DNA of 64,000 nt from Aquamicrobium aerolatum DSM 21857 (GCF_900113935.1 NZ_FORF01000002.1:186001-250000); one strand, 5' to 3'. Shown: positions 44,864 through 54,830, numbered from the stretch's first letter. Translations and numbers: made by a program. The notes: generated by a model from the letters alone, not told the origin.

Positions 44864-46471
44864 TCACGACGTCAACACACCACCCGCCAGTGCCATGGCT
44901 TGTGGCGTATCGACGTCCAGGCTCGCGCCTTCGCCGATTTCCACGTCAATCACCGCCATCTCGCTCGTTTCGACAAGATGGCGTGCGCCAGTGTCTCCGG
45001 CTAACGCCGCCACCGCAGCAAACAGCTCGCGCGGCAGGATGACGGGATTGCCTCTCTTGCCGGCATGGGTGGCGCGCACGATGGCATTTCCTTCTGCTCG
45101 GACGAAAGCATCGACCAGCAGGTTGATATCCGCCGTGGTTATATGCGGCATATCACCAAGCGCGATCAGCGCCCCGGCTGTATCGGCCGGCAGCACTGCG
45201 ATGCCAGTTTTCAGCGACGAGGCAAGTCCGGTTCGATAGTCGGGGTTACCGACGACGCGCACGCCCGACCCGCAAAGCGCCGCCGCCACGCGCTCGCCCT
45301 GATGGCCTACTGCAACAACGACGTCACGTACCTTCGAGGCCGTGATCGCGTCACTGACGCGGCGCACAAGCGGCGTTCCAGAAAATTCCGCCATCAGCTT
45401 GTTGGGACCGCCCATGCGCTTGCCCTGCCCCGCCGCCAGAACGACCGCATCGACCACCATAGCCCGTCGCACCTTCGTCACGCGCGGCTGCGGTCGGGAC
45501 TCGATCTCCATCAACAACCCGCCGACGCCCATCGCAGCGATTTCCGTGTCACCAACCGTCAACCCGGCCAACAGGCGATCAAGCACCCAATCAAATCCGT
45601 TGAGCTTCGGACTGCGCGCGCAGCCAGGGGCGCCAATCACGGTTGCGCCACCGACCTCACCAAGCACAAGAAGATTGCCCGGATCGACCGGCATTCCGAC
45701 ACGATACACTGTCCCACCGGCAAGCCCCACCGCAGCAGGAATGACATCCTCGGAATCGGCGATGGCCGAAGCGCCGAACACGATCACCATGTCGTTGTCA
45801 CGCGCGAGCTCCCGGATCGCCTGCGCAACCTCCGCGTCGTCATGCGTCGTGCGTATCTCTTGCGTAATCACGCTGCGGGAGCGTGCCAGGCGTTGACCTG
45901 TCAGACGCGCCGTCTTGTCGAGCACGCTCCCCTTCAACGAGGGAAGCACAGATTGCACCAGTCCCACGCGGCGCGATCGAAACGGAGAAAGCCCGAGCAC
46001 TTCCAGGCCGGAAGCAAGATCGGCGACCCGTTGTGGTAAAGCTGCGGACAACGCAAAGGGGATGATCTTGACCGTGGCGACCATCTGTCCTGGTTCCACG
46101 ACAGAAAACTCGGCCAGTGTCGCCAGCGTGATGGCCGGGTCGACCGCGTTGATCGCGTCAACGGCCGCGCGATTGACCTTGAAAACCCCAGCCGCCATCG
46201 CATGGAAATTGACGCGACCGGTCGCAGCTGGCTTGATTTCGATCCCCTGAGCGGCGAGTGCGACGGCAACGATCCGCGCCGCCTCGTCCTCGTCAACATC
46301 ACCCGGCTCCATGCGCGCGACGACGATGGTCTCAAGACCACTCTGCTTCATTGCCGCCACATCCTCGGCGGAGAGGACGGTGGCTTTGCGCCACCTCCGA
46401 TCGCCGACCGCCATCGAGTGGGCAAGAATTGTCCCCTCGGCCTCTTCCAGTCTGACGGGTCCGAATTTCAT
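44864..46471 (-). CDS. MoeA/MPT-binding domain fused to MocA-like molybdenum cofactor nucleotidyltransferase
   Basis: The 535-residue protein starts in the ATGA overlap at 46471 (MKFGPVRLEEAEGT). The N-terminal two thirds (to about 335) is a molybdopterin-binding fold with FGASAIADSEDVIPAAVGLA and GAPGCARSPKLNGFDWVLDR. The C-terminal third is an NTP-transferase domain, VVLAAGQGKRMGGPNKLMAE near residue 345, GLASSLKTGIAVLP and LGDMPHITTADI. MocA makes the cytosine dinucleotide form of Moco used by xanthine-oxidase-family enzymes, such as that at 40768-43422. A much longer upstream reading is a shadow of the XdhC gene. Confidence 0.9.
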   Translation of the reverse strand: MKFGPVRLEEAEGTILAHSMAVGDRRWRKATVLSAEDVAAMKQSGLETIVVARMEPGDVDEDEAARIVAVALAAQGIEIKPAATGRVNFHAMAAGVFKVNRAAVDAINAVDPAITLATLAEFSVVEPGQMVATVKIIPFALSAALPQRVADLASGLEVLGLSPFRSRRVGLVQSVLPSLKGSVLDKTARLTGQRLARSRSVITQEIRTTHDDAEVAQAIRELARDNDMVIVFGASAIADSEDVIPAAVGLAGGTVYRVGMPVDPGNLLVLGEVGGATVIGAPGCARSPKLNGFDWVLDRLLAGLTVGDTEIAAMGVGGLLMEIESRPQPRVTKVRRAMVVDAVVLAAGQGKRMGGPNKLMAEFSGTPLVRRVSDAITASKVRDVVVAVGHQGERVAAALCGSGVRVVGNPDYRTGLASSLKTGIAVLPADTAGALIALGDMPHITTADINLLVDAFVRAEGNAIVRATHAGKRGNPVILPRELFAAVAALAGDTGARHLVETSEMAVIDVEIGEGASLDVDTPQAMALAGGVLTS

Positions 46472-47178
46472 GCCACGTCGCTTTTTTCGACGCGTGAACT
46501 GCCGCGCGTACGCAACGCATGTATCACCTGCGCAAGCGTCGCGACCGCAATCTCGGCTGGGCTGGATGCCCCGATATCGAGACCGATCGGCGCGTGGATG
46601 CGTTCGATGTCTGCCCGGCTGACGCCGCTGGCCACAAACCGCTCCATCCGGCTCGCATGGGTCTTCCGGCTGCCAAGCGCTCCGACATAAAAACATCCCG
46701 CCTCGAGCGCCGCCTGAAGCGGAAAGTCGTCGATCTTGGGATCGTGCGTCAGCGCCGCCACCGCAGTGAAAGGATCGAACGGACGCACTGCCAGCACATC
46801 TTGCGGCCATTGCGCATGCAGCGGTACGCCCTGAAACCGCTCCTGCGTCGCGAAAGCGGTGCGCGGGTCGATGATCTCGACATCAAACCCCGCGAGTCTC
46901 GCCATCGACGCCAGCGCCTGACTGATATGCACAGCCCCGATCATCACCAGCCGCGGCGGAGGCAAGTGGGCATTGAGGAATAAGGCGCGCCCATCAATCT
47001 GGACCGTGGCTGAGCGGCCGGTTCGAAACGCTGTGGCCACTGCATCGCCCAGCGGACCTTCTACCGGGCTCGTTTCCTGGATCACGTGACTGCGCCCCTC
47101 ATCGAGATCGGTCACCAAAACCACCGCGCGACGTGCACTGCGCTGCGAATTCAATTGCTTCAGTGTAGAGGGATCCAT
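46468..47178 (-). CDS. XdhC/CoxI family protein, C-terminal Rossmann domain
   Basis: The 236-residue protein holds the C-terminal XdhC domain: LPPPRLVMIGAVHISQALAS near residue 75, FDVEIIDPRTAFATQERF, ALTHDPKIDDFPLQAALEAG, YVGALGSRKTHASRMERF and IHAPIGLDIGASSPAEIAVA. XdhC binds Moco and helps its sulfuration and insertion into molybdenum hydroxylases. The N-terminal half of the family is encoded separately just upstream (47185-47523), 6 bases away, so XdhC is split into two genes here. Confidence 0.92.
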   Translation of the reverse strand: MDPSTLKQLNSQRSARRAVVLVTDLDEGRSHVIQETSPVEGPLGDAVATAFRTGRSATVQIDGRALFLNAHLPPPRLVMIGAVHISQALASMARLAGFDVEIIDPRTAFATQERFQGVPLHAQWPQDVLAVRPFDPFTAVAALTHDPKIDDFPLQAALEAGCFYVGALGSRKTHASRMERFVASGVSRADIERIHAPIGLDIGASSPAEIAVATLAQVIHALRTRGSSRVEKSDVA

Positions 47179-47184
47179 CCGCGA

Positions 47185-47523
47185 CTAGCCCAGCCTTTCA
47201 ACATAAATCCTGATGCGGCCGCCGCAAGAAAGCCCGACTTGCCAGGCCGTTTCGTCGGAAACCCCGAATTCGAGCATGCGCGCCTCACCCGTCTCGATCA
47301 CCGAGGTCGCCTCGGCAATCACAGCACCTTCGACACAGCCGCCAGAGACCGACCCCTCGAAATTCCCTCGCGCATCAATGACAAGGTGGCTTCCGCTCGG
47401 TCGCGGCGCAGAGCCCCAGGTCTCGACAACGGTCGCGATGGCCACGTCCCTGCCCTGCTCCATCCATGTCTGCGCGATGGTCAGTGGATCGCTGAGCCCG
47501 TCGCGTCTTTCAGTGTCGATCAT
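47185..47523 (-). CDS. XdhC/CoxI family protein, N-terminal domain
   Basis: The 112-residue protein starts at the ATG at 47523 with GGAG 8 bases upstream. It is the isolated N-terminal XdhC domain: AQTWMEQGRDVAIATVVETW, GSAPRPSGSHLVIDARGNFE, GSVSGGCVEGAVIAEA and VGLSCGGRIRIYVERL. The conserved Cys residues in SGGCVEG and SCGG are present. It probably pairs with the next gene product. An extended reading to 47745 has no ribosome site. Confidence 0.92.
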   Translation of the reverse strand: MIDTERRDGLSDPLTIAQTWMEQGRDVAIATVVETWGSAPRPSGSHLVIDARGNFEGSVSGGCVEGAVIAEATSVIETGEARMLEFGVSDETAWQVGLSCGGRIRIYVERLG

Positions 47524-47844
47524 GTTTCCCGCTCCGCCTTGGCCCCCAAAAGACACCCCAAACCAATCCAGGACAAGCGTCGTCCGCTCACCCACGCACG
47601 CTTTTCGATCGTACCCTTCCGAAGCAAGTCCGTGGCTGCGGCTGGTTGCAAAACTGGATCGCCAGCAGATGGTTGTTGCGGGAGCAACGGCGCAGGGCAC
47701 CCAGATGAAGGCGAGGGTCGGCCTCAAATGTGGAATCGAAGACAAGACACCGTCAGATCGGGTGACCTGCTTGGAACGCGCACGTCCGGCGAAATGAATA
47801 TTCTATTGAGTTTCAAATGTCTAGCTGGCCGCAGGTCGTCAATC
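47524..47844. other. Intergenic region upstream of the XdhC operon
   Basis: These 321 bases hold no supported gene. The promoter of the minus-strand xdhC-type operon must lie here; an AT-rich patch near 47795-47820 is the only obvious candidate, and I cannot define -35 and -10 boxes. Confidence 0.4.
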
Positions 47845-48819
47845 CTAGCGCGCCTTGAACCGGTCCTGCGCCGTCAGCTTCACCGTCAAAGGCGATGCAT
47901 CGTTCCAGCGATAGATTTCGGTGCGCAGGTAATGAAGCTCTTCGTCGTAAAGCGTTTCGTCGATCTCGGTCCACCACGCCTTTGGCCGACCGTCGCTGCC
48001 ATCGGACCAGCGATAGCCGCGCGCCTTGAGATGATCTTTCATGTCGAACGGCGAGTTTTCCGCGAAAATGCGGACCTTGCTGCGCGCGCTTGCCTGCAGG
48101 AGTTCTGCAAATGGTGGTTTTGTTCCCGCGTCGCGCGAACGCGCCAGCACTTCGAGCAAAGCATGGCAGTCGTCGGTAGCCCGGTGCCCGTCATGGAAAA
48201 GACCCGCCTGCCCGACGAGATAGCCGAGTTTGCTGCCTTCGAAGCCGAGCTCGGACCAGCCAATTTCCCTGACCGAACAGGCCCAGGCCTTGGGAACAAA
48301 GACAGGGCTGAGCTTCTCGCAAAACGGACGGTCGAAGCCGGCATTGTGCGCGATCACCAGATCCGCCGGCTCAACCAGACGCTCCAGTCCCCAGACGTCC
48401 AGAACCTGCCCGGCGACCATCTCGTCGGTGATGCCGGTCAAGCGAGTGATTTCGGGCGGGATGGGCCCAGATGGTTCACTGAGACTGTTGTAGACGCCGA
48501 CGACGTCGCCGACATTGCCGTCATCATCATAGGTGAAGGCGACGGCGCCAACCTCGATCACTTCATCGCGCGCATGATTGAGGCCGGTCGTTTCCGTATC
48601 AATCAACACGGCGAGACGGGGAAAGGCACTGTCTTCGCGGTTGATGACAGGGCGCGGAACGAGCTTTCGCAGGACGCGATAGTCGCCGCTCTCTTCCAGC
48701 CGGACGGCAGCTTCTTCTGCATCCCAGCGCGGCGCGCGCTTGCGTTTGACCGTGCGTGTTGCCGGACGAAAAACCGGCTCTTCGCCGAACAGATCGAACT
48801 GGGTCAGTCCTGTAGTCAC
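47845..48819 (-). CDS. DnaQ-like DEDDh 3'-5' exonuclease with C-terminal extension
   Basis: The 324-residue protein starts at a GTG at 48819 preceded by AGGGGC; a longer in-frame reading from 48948 lacks a site. Exonuclease motifs are LIDTETTGLNHARDEVIEVG (ExoI) near residue 70, VIAHNAGFDRPFCEKL (ExoII) and DGHRATDDCHALLEVL (ExoIII, with the DEDDh histidine). A C-terminal domain follows with MKDHLKARGYRWSDGSDGRP and KAWWTEIDETLYDEELHYL. The N-terminal 45 residues (TQFDLFGEEP) resemble a clamp-binding motif. It is a repair or housekeeping nuclease rather than the replicative epsilon subunit; that assignment is inference. Confidence 0.87.
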   Translation of the reverse strand: MTTGLTQFDLFGEEPVFRPATRTVKRKRAPRWDAEEAAVRLEESGDYRVLRKLVPRPVINREDSAFPRLAVLIDTETTGLNHARDEVIEVGAVAFTYDDDGNVGDVVGVYNSLSEPSGPIPPEITRLTGITDEMVAGQVLDVWGLERLVEPADLVIAHNAGFDRPFCEKLSPVFVPKAWACSVREIGWSELGFEGSKLGYLVGQAGLFHDGHRATDDCHALLEVLARSRDAGTKPPFAELLQASARSKVRIFAENSPFDMKDHLKARGYRWSDGSDGRPKAWWTEIDETLYDEELHYLRTEIYRWNDASPLTVKLTAQDRFKAR

Positions 48820-48993
48820 GCCCCTGCCCTCATCTGAACCGGTGGGCGCGCATGCGCCAGCTGTCCTCTTCCGGGCGAAGGCCTGTAGTCCACCATCGTC
48901 AACGAATCCTCGAATCGCATCTGAGCGCAGGATAGGACGTTGCGGCACCGGTTTTCACCTGCCGCCACTCATTTCCAATGAGTTACCCCCGCC

Positions 48994-49016
48994 AAAACGG
49001 CCCACAGCGCCGTGTT
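48994..49016 (-). terminator. Candidate intrinsic terminator after the biotin carboxylase gene
   Basis: Directly after the stop, the minus strand has AACACGGC and GCCGTTTT paired around GCTGTGG with one mismatch, followed by GG. It would end the MarR-to-biotin-carboxylase operon; the T run is short. Confidence 0.45.
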
Positions 49017-50726
49017 TCAGCCCTCGATGGTCGCAATGACATCGCCGGAAGAAAGGTTCGCGCCGGTATTGGCGCGGCGGTGCAAGACACCGTCCCCGGT
49101 GGCCTCGACGCGCGTTTCGGCCTTCATCGCCTCGATGATCGCGATAGCCTCGCCGCGCTTGACCGACGCGCCATCCTCAACCAGCCAGCTCTGCAGTAAG
49201 CACGGCATCGGCGCGACAATCGCTCCGGCATCGCCGGAAGAAGCTGCTGCGTCCGGCGAGCTATTGGCGGAGATGCTACCGAAAAGACCAGCTGGCAGCG
49301 CCAGCTGGTGCCGCTTGCCGTCGATTTCGATGAAGGTCTTCACCAGTTTGGGCTCGACCGCCTCAACACGAGGTGCAGGCGCCAGCGCCGCCATCTCGGT
49401 TTCGATCCAGTTCGTGTGAACCTTGAAACTCTCGGACGCGAAGGCCGCATCTTCGATCACCGCGCGATGGAACTGCAGCACAGTGGCGATGCCTTCGATC
49501 TCGAACTCGCGCAGGGCACGACGTGCGCGGCGCAGCGCCTCGTCGCGCGTTGCGCCGAAAACGATCAGCTTGGCAAACAGCGAGTCGTAAAGCGGCGGCA
49601 CGACGGACCCCGCCTCCACCCCGCTGTCGAGGCGCACGCCGGGGCCGGACGGGGCACGGAACGACGATATCTGGCCGGGGGTTGGCAGGAAACCGCGTCC
49701 CGGATCTTCCGCATTGATGCGGAATTCGAAAGCATGGCCGATCGGCTTCGGCGTTTCAGTAACCGACAAAGCTAGACCGTCGGCAATACGCAGCTGCTCG
49801 ATGACGATGTCAATGCCGGTGGTGACCTCGGTGATGGGGTGCTCGACCTGAAGTCGCGTGTTGACCTCCAGGAACGAGATCACGCCATCGCGCGATAAAA
49901 GGAACTCGACGGTGCCCGCCCCTACATAGCCGGCGGTGGCGCAGATCTGCCGCGCGGAATTGTGAATACGCTCGCGCTGTTCATCGGTGAGGAACGGCGC
50001 GGGAGCCTCTTCGACCAGCTTCTGGTTGCGCCGCTGCAAGGAGCAGTCGCGCGTGCCGAGGACGACGACATTGCCATGGGTGTCGGCAAGCACTTGCGCC
50101 TCCACATGGCGCGGCTTGTCGAGAAACTGTTCAGCGTAGCAATCGCCGCGACCGAAGGCTTCTGTCGCCTCGCGCACTGCGGAATCAAACAGTTCTGCGA
50201 CGTCTTCAATGTCGCGCACGACCTTCATGCCACGACCGCCACCGCCAAATGCTGCCTTGATGGCAATCGGCAGACCGACTTCACGCGCAAATGCTACCGC
50301 GTCCTGAGCGCTCGCCAGCGACCCTTCGGAACCCCTGACCAGCGGAGCGCCAACGCTTGCGGCGATGCGGCGCGCCTCGATCTTGTCGCCCAGCGCGCGG
50401 ATGACGTCGGGCGATGGTCCGACCCATGCAAGGCCAGCGGCAAGCACGGCTTCCGCGAACTCGGCGCGCTCGGAAAGGAAGCCGTAGCCCGGATGGACGG
50501 CATCGGCCCCTGCACGCTTCGCGATGTCGATGAGTTTGTCGATCGAAAGATAGGTGTCTGCCGCCCGTCCCGCCCCGAGCGACCACGCCTCATCGGCCTG
50601 CTCGACATGCAGCGAGCCAGAATCCGCGTCGGAATAGACCGCAACCGACGCCACGCCATAGTCGCGCGCCGCACGAATGATGCGCAATGCGATTTCGCCG
50701 CGATTGGCGATGAGAAGCTTCTTCAT
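49017..50726 (-). CDS. Biotin carboxylase-biotin carboxyl carrier fusion (acyl-CoA/oxoprolinase-linked type)
   Basis: The 569-residue protein has a biotin carboxylase half: [20 protein letters not shown], the ATP-grasp segment [33 protein letters not shown] and [21 protein letters not shown] short BCCP domain at the C-terminus has the biotinylation motif [13 protein letters not shown], with Lys535; the residue after Lys is Ala instead of the more usual Met. It lies 3 bases after pxpBC and is the last gene of the operon. No acyl-CoA carboxyltransferase (beta subunit) is present; the PxpBC carboxyltransferase-like protein is the natural partner. Confidence 0.93.
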   Translation of the reverse strand: MKKLLIANRGEIALRIIRAARDYGVASVAVYSDADSGSLHVEQADEAWSLGAGRAADTYLSIDKLIDIAKRAGADAVHPGYGFLSERAEFAEAVLAAGLAWVGPSPDVIRALGDKIEARRIAASVGAPLVRGSEGSLASAQDAVAFAREVGLPIAIKAAFGGGGRGMKVVRDIEDVAELFDSAVREATEAFGRGDCYAEQFLDKPRHVEAQVLADTHGNVVVLGTRDCSLQRRNQKLVEEAPAPFLTDEQRERIHNSARQICATAGYVGAGTVEFLLSRDGVISFLEVNTRLQVEHPITEVTTGIDIVIEQLRIADGLALSVTETPKPIGHAFEFRINAEDPGRGFLPTPGQISSFRAPSGPGVRLDSGVEAGSVVPPLYDSLFAKLIVFGATRDEALRRARRALREFEIEGIATVLQFHRAVIEDAAFASESFKVHTNWIETEMAALAPAPRVEAVEPKLVKTFIEIDGKRHQLALPAGLFGSISANSSPDAAASSGDAGAIVAPMPCLLQSWLVEDGASVKRGEAIAIIEAMKAETRVEATGDGVLHRRANTGANLSSGDVIATIEG

Positions 50727-50729
50727 GGA

Positions 50730-52292
50730 TCAACGATCCCCATTGATGGAACGGAAACGGATCAGGGCTCCGGGCGGCACCTGCGCCATAAGATCGAGGT
50801 GATGGCGAGCGACCACCGCAATCACCGGGTAGCCGCCGGTGACGGGATGATCCGCGAGAAACACCACCGGCTGCCCACTGTGGGGTACCTGGATCGCGCC
50901 GGGAACTGTCGGCTCGGATGGTAGTTCGGTCGCGTCATGTCGCTCAAGCGGCGATGGGCCTGCAAGACGCTTGCCGACGCGGCTGACCTCGGGCGTGACG
51001 CGCCAGTCTTGCGACGTCAGGGTGCGCAGGCCGGCTTCGGTGAACCAGTCATCGCGCGGGCCGATGATGACATCAATATCAACGATATCGCCGCTTGCCG
51101 GCAGCTGCGGTGCCGGCAGCGGCAGCGGATCGACCGCGCGCCTCGCCTGTTGGCCCACCGACAGGCAGCTGCCGGTCACGACAGGCTCCGGCCCGATGCC
51201 GGCAAGGCTGTCGCGGGAGGCTGATCCCATCACAGGTTCTGCAAGGAAGCCGCCGCGAATGCCGAGATAGCTGACCATGCCCTGCGCTGGTGCACCGATG
51301 GCGAGCGTATCGCCCGCATCAAGGGCAAAGGACGCGCTGGGCTGGAAACGGATTTCAGGGCCGTCCCCTGATGTGAGAAGCATGGAGCAGGGCGCGCCGG
51401 TCAACGCCAACGTGACAGGCTCAACGCATGTCAGCGTAATGCCGCCAAACATGATCTCAAGCGCAGGCGTATTGCGCGCGTTGCCAAGCATGTCATTGGC
51501 GGCGTGGAAGCTGGCAAGATCCAGCGCGCCCGAACGCGAAACGCCGAGCGCGGCGTGACCAGTCCTGCCGGCGTCCTGGAGCAAGGCGGGGCGATCCGCG
51601 CGTTGGACAGTAAGGACAACTGCAGCATCGGAATGTGTCTGAGAAGGCATCTCGACATGCGGCGCGCCAAGAGCGGCTGTGTCATGGATTTGCCTGAACC
51701 TGACTTGATCGCCGGGTACGAGCAGCGCCGGACGCGCGCGCGACAGATCCCACATTTTCATCGGGGTGCGCCCGAGAAGCTGCCAGCCGCCCGGACTTTC
51801 AGCCGGATAGATGCCGCTGAACTTGCCTGCAAGCGCGACTGACCCTGCTGGAATCCGCACGCGTGGCGAGCGGCGGCGCGGCACGTCAAAACTCGGATCG
51901 TCGCTTGTCATATAGGCAAAGCCAGGCGCAAAGCCGGTGAACGCGACGGTATGAAGCGCTGCGGTGTGACGCCGGATCACCTCATCGACACTGCACTTCA
52001 GGATTTGCGCAACGTCGGCCAGATCCTCGCCATCGTAGACGACCGTGATTTCGAAGGTTTCGCCTTCCCGTGCTGTTCCGCGTCCAAGCGGCAGCGCCTC
52101 GATGCTTGCGCGCAACGTAGCGATATCGGTCAGCAGCGGATCAAAACGCAGCATGACGGTGCGGGCGGCCGGAACGAGTTCGAGACATCCCGGCAGGGCC
52201 GCGCCCTGCAAGCGCTCGAACAGCGCAAGCGCCTGTTCCAGATCCTCGGTTTCGACCAGCAGACCGTCACTGCCAGCGGTAAGAAAGCGCAT
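50730..52292 (-). CDS. pxpBC: 5-oxoprolinase subunits PxpB-PxpC fusion (biotin-dependent carboxyltransferase family)
   Basis: The 520-residue protein starts at the ATG at 52292 (MRFLTAGSDG), 14 bases after pxpA. The PxpB (KipI) domain, about 1-205, has FTGFAPGFAYMTSDDPSFDV and RIPAGSVALAGKFSGIYPAE. The PxpC (KipA) domain, about 220-515, has LQDAGRTGHAALGVSRSGAL, SYLGIRGGFLAEPVMGSAS and PHSGQPVVFLADHPVTGGY. Together with PxpA it hydrolyses 5-oxoproline to glutamate with ATP. The fold is shared with the carboxyltransferase part of urea carboxylase. Confidence 0.94.
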   Translation of the reverse strand: MRFLTAGSDGLLVETEDLEQALALFERLQGAALPGCLELVPAARTVMLRFDPLLTDIATLRASIEALPLGRGTAREGETFEITVVYDGEDLADVAQILKCSVDEVIRRHTAALHTVAFTGFAPGFAYMTSDDPSFDVPRRRSPRVRIPAGSVALAGKFSGIYPAESPGGWQLLGRTPMKMWDLSRARPALLVPGDQVRFRQIHDTAALGAPHVEMPSQTHSDAAVVLTVQRADRPALLQDAGRTGHAALGVSRSGALDLASFHAANDMLGNARNTPALEIMFGGITLTCVEPVTLALTGAPCSMLLTSGDGPEIRFQPSASFALDAGDTLAIGAPAQGMVSYLGIRGGFLAEPVMGSASRDSLAGIGPEPVVTGSCLSVGQQARRAVDPLPLPAPQLPASGDIVDIDVIIGPRDDWFTEAGLRTLTSQDWRVTPEVSRVGKRLAGPSPLERHDATELPSEPTVPGAIQVPHSGQPVVFLADHPVTGGYPVIAVVARHHLDLMAQVPPGALIRFRSINGDR

Positions 52293-52306
52293 ACCGGATA
52301 CCCGCT

Positions 52307-53068
52307 TCAAACCACGAATGGTGTCAGGGCAACGCCTGCTGCGCTCAGGTCCACACGCAGCTGGCGCGCGATGCTGACCGCCGCCGGCGTATCCCCGTGA
52401 ACGCAAATCGACTGGGCGTCGAGCTCGATGTCGGAGCCATCGATTGCGGTGATCCGCCCTTCGCGCACAAGCCGCAGCATCCGTTGGGCGATCTCTGCGG
52501 GGTCATGAAGAACAGCGTCCTGACGGGTGCGCGAAACCAGCGAGCCGTCCGGCATGTAGTTGCGATCGGCAAAAGCCTCGCAGATTACTGTCAAATCGGC
52601 CTCACGTGCCTGCTGCACGACTGGCGCATTCGTGAGCACCATCAGCGGCAAGTTTGCATCAACTGCCTTGATCGCAGCGATCACGGCGGCGGCCTGCCGC
52701 GCATCATGCGCAATCGTATTGTAGAGCGCCCCGTGCGGCTTCACATAGGCAACCCGCGTGCCAGCAGCGGCTGCCAAACCCTGCAGCGCACCGATCTGGT
52801 AAATCGCGTCGGCAGTCAGCTCTGCGTCAGTGGGCTCCATGTTGCGCCGCCCGAAGCCGACAAGGTCGCGATAGCCGATATGCGCGCCGACAGTGACGCC
52901 GCGTTCTGCAGCTGCCTTGAGGCTGCGCAGGATACCCGCGGGATCACCGGCGTGAAACCCGCAGGCGATGTTGGCGCTGGTGACCACATCGAGCATGGCA
53001 GCGTCATCGCCCATCGGCCACGGCCCGAAGCTTTCGCCAAGGTCGCTGTTCAAGTCGATCGTGCTCAT
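52307..53068 (-). CDS. pxpA: 5-oxoprolinase subunit PxpA (LamB/YcsF family)
   Basis: The 253-residue protein opens with the family motif [20 protein letters not shown], then [59 protein letters not shown] in part, and [20 protein letters not shown]. The start has GGGGAG upstream. The reaction is ATP-dependent opening of 5-oxo-L-proline to L-glutamate with PxpBC. In context it would recycle pyroglutamate released from imported peptides. Confidence 0.95.
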   Translation of the reverse strand: MSTIDLNSDLGESFGPWPMGDDAAMLDVVTSANIACGFHAGDPAGILRSLKAAAERGVTVGAHIGYRDLVGFGRRNMEPTDAELTADAIYQIGALQGLAAAAGTRVAYVKPHGALYNTIAHDARQAAAVIAAIKAVDANLPLMVLTNAPVVQQAREADLTVICEAFADRNYMPDGSLVSRTRQDAVLHDPAEIAQRMLRLVREGRITAIDGSDIELDAQSICVHGDTPAAVSIARQLRVDLSAAGVALTPFVV

Positions 53069-53102
53069 CTCTCGGTTCTCCCCTGCCTACCCGTGCCGCC
53101 GC

Positions 53103-54830
53103 TCACGCTACCAGCTGCGACGGCATCAATTCGTCCGGCAGCTTCTGCAACGCGTCGTAAGCCGCCAGCACAGTGGCCATCTGCGCCTCGTGCCCGGCCC
53201 TGAAAGCATCGTCGTAAATGGTCTCGTCCGGGTACTCGGTGATCAGCGTCATCGGCAAACGGTGACGTTCGTCCTGCGAGATCAGCACCGGGAAGCCGTT
53301 GAGGATTTCGAAGCCCGTCTCACCGGCATGGCGCTCGAACAGGGCTATCTGCGCTTCATTGAAGGCACGCAGGCCCGGAACATCGTTCAGGCGCTCGGTA
53401 ACGTCCTCCATCAGCGCGCGCGCGGCACGATCCCAGCCCTCAAGATATCGCATCACAAGGAAGAAGCCCTTGGGGATGGTCCAGACCTCAAACCCGCGCG
53501 GCACGTAGCCGGAGAGCGGACGCGTCCACTCATGCGCCGGATAGCCGTGAAAGTTCAGATGCAATGTCGCCGGCAGCCGCCTTTCGGCCTCGCGGCGGAT
53601 CGCCTGCTCATAAAGTTCTTCGCCGGTGCGATATTCCAGATCGTCGCCAAGCGCGGTGTAACGTGCGGCGTGGTGCATGTGACGCGGATTGGTTTGGATC
53701 AGCCGCTGATGCAGCGCGTAGCCATCGGGGTTTTCCAGCGGACAGATGGTGAAGTGCGCATCAGGGCGGAGTGCCAACTGCCGCGCCGCACGAAGCGTTC
53801 CAACCGGCGAGGTGGTTTCGTTGGCGTGTTGTCCGGCAGAGATGATGACACCGCGATCCGTGCCGGAACGGTAGATCGCCGTGATCTCACGTCCTGCCAC
53901 CGAGCGAGCAGTGAACTCTTCGCCTTCGATATTCAGGAGCTCGGCTCTGATCTGCGCCGGAGACAACGCACGCCCAGCGGTTTCCAGATCCTGCGTGAAA
54001 TCGGGGCCCGCCGACTGGTCATAGGCAAGCAGTTCGACTTGTACCGACGGGCTGTCGCCAAGGCGGATATCCGGCACGATCTGACCGGGTTGCAGATTGC
54101 GATAGCCGACGGGACGGCCAGCTAGCAGGCCAAAGAACTCCAGCGCCGAGAAGTAAAAATCCTCGTGCAGCGCCTCGCGCAATGAGAGCACTTCGTCGCC
54201 GGTGCCAAGGTCTTCGTCGACGGCAGGGAAATTTGCGGTGATGCGCAGTTCCTGGAAGAACGGCTCCTGCCCCCATGTCGCGTTGCCAAGCGCGGCCATG
54301 GTGGCGTGGAAGAGTTGCTCGTAGTCGGTCTCGAGCGCCTTGGCCTCGCTATCTACGACCATCCAGCCACAGGGAGACAGCGCAGTGTTGCGTGCATAGT
54401 CTTCATGGACGCGGTTAGGGGCATCGACCGTCAGCTTGCGCTTTGCTCCATCCCGATAGGCTAGCTCTACCAGATAGGACGGCATCGCGTCGCTCTCTGC
54501 ACCTTCAACGAACTCGATTGCCACATCCGGCAACATCGCCGTCAGCGGATAGCTTTCGAGCAGGAACCGACGCGCCCCGGCCTGCGGGTGACGCGGCCAG
54601 GTAATGCGCGCGCTGACCAGCCCGTCAGTGTCGATCTCTTCGCGGAATGCCACCACCAGCGGTTTGTAGGCCGAGCGGCATCGTGCCTTGATGCCGCGTG
54701 CTTCAAAAGCTGCCTCCGCCGCGCGGCGTGTGGCCGTGTCGTCGAACGTCCAGGTCTCGACGGTTTGTGCGACGAGCGTGTCAGCCAGCGTGCGAAGCGT
54801 CGGGGCGAATGTCTTTTCAAACAGGATCAA
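53103..54830 (-). CDS. M14-family zinc carboxypeptidase-like protein with large N-terminal domain
   Basis: The 575-residue protein overlaps the dppC stop at its ATG (ATGA). The C-terminal half is the peptidase domain, with zinc ligands His335 and Glu338 in SAGQHANETTSPVGTLRAAR, then CPLENPDGYALHQRL and HLNFHGYPAHEWTRPL, where His428 is the likely third ligand. The first 300 residues are a domain I do not recognise. There is no signal peptide, so it should work in the cytoplasm on imported peptides or N-acyl amino acids. Succinylglutamate desuccinylase-like chemistry is possible since that family shares the fold. Confidence 0.83.
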   Translation of the reverse strand: MILFEKTFAPTLRTLADTLVAQTVETWTFDDTATRRAAEAAFEARGIKARCRSAYKPLVVAFREEIDTDGLVSARITWPRHPQAGARRFLLESYPLTAMLPDVAIEFVEGAESDAMPSYLVELAYRDGAKRKLTVDAPNRVHEDYARNTALSPCGWMVVDSEAKALETDYEQLFHATMAALGNATWGQEPFFQELRITANFPAVDEDLGTGDEVLSLREALHEDFYFSALEFFGLLAGRPVGYRNLQPGQIVPDIRLGDSPSVQVELLAYDQSAGPDFTQDLETAGRALSPAQIRAELLNIEGEEFTARSVAGREITAIYRSGTDRGVIISAGQHANETTSPVGTLRAARQLALRPDAHFTICPLENPDGYALHQRLIQTNPRHMHHAARYTALGDDLEYRTGEELYEQAIRREAERRLPATLHLNFHGYPAHEWTRPLSGYVPRGFEVWTIPKGFFLVMRYLEGWDRAARALMEDVTERLNDVPGLRAFNEAQIALFERHAGETGFEILNGFPVLISQDERHRLPMTLITEYPDETIYDDAFRAGHEAQMATVLAAYDALQKLPDELMPSQLVA

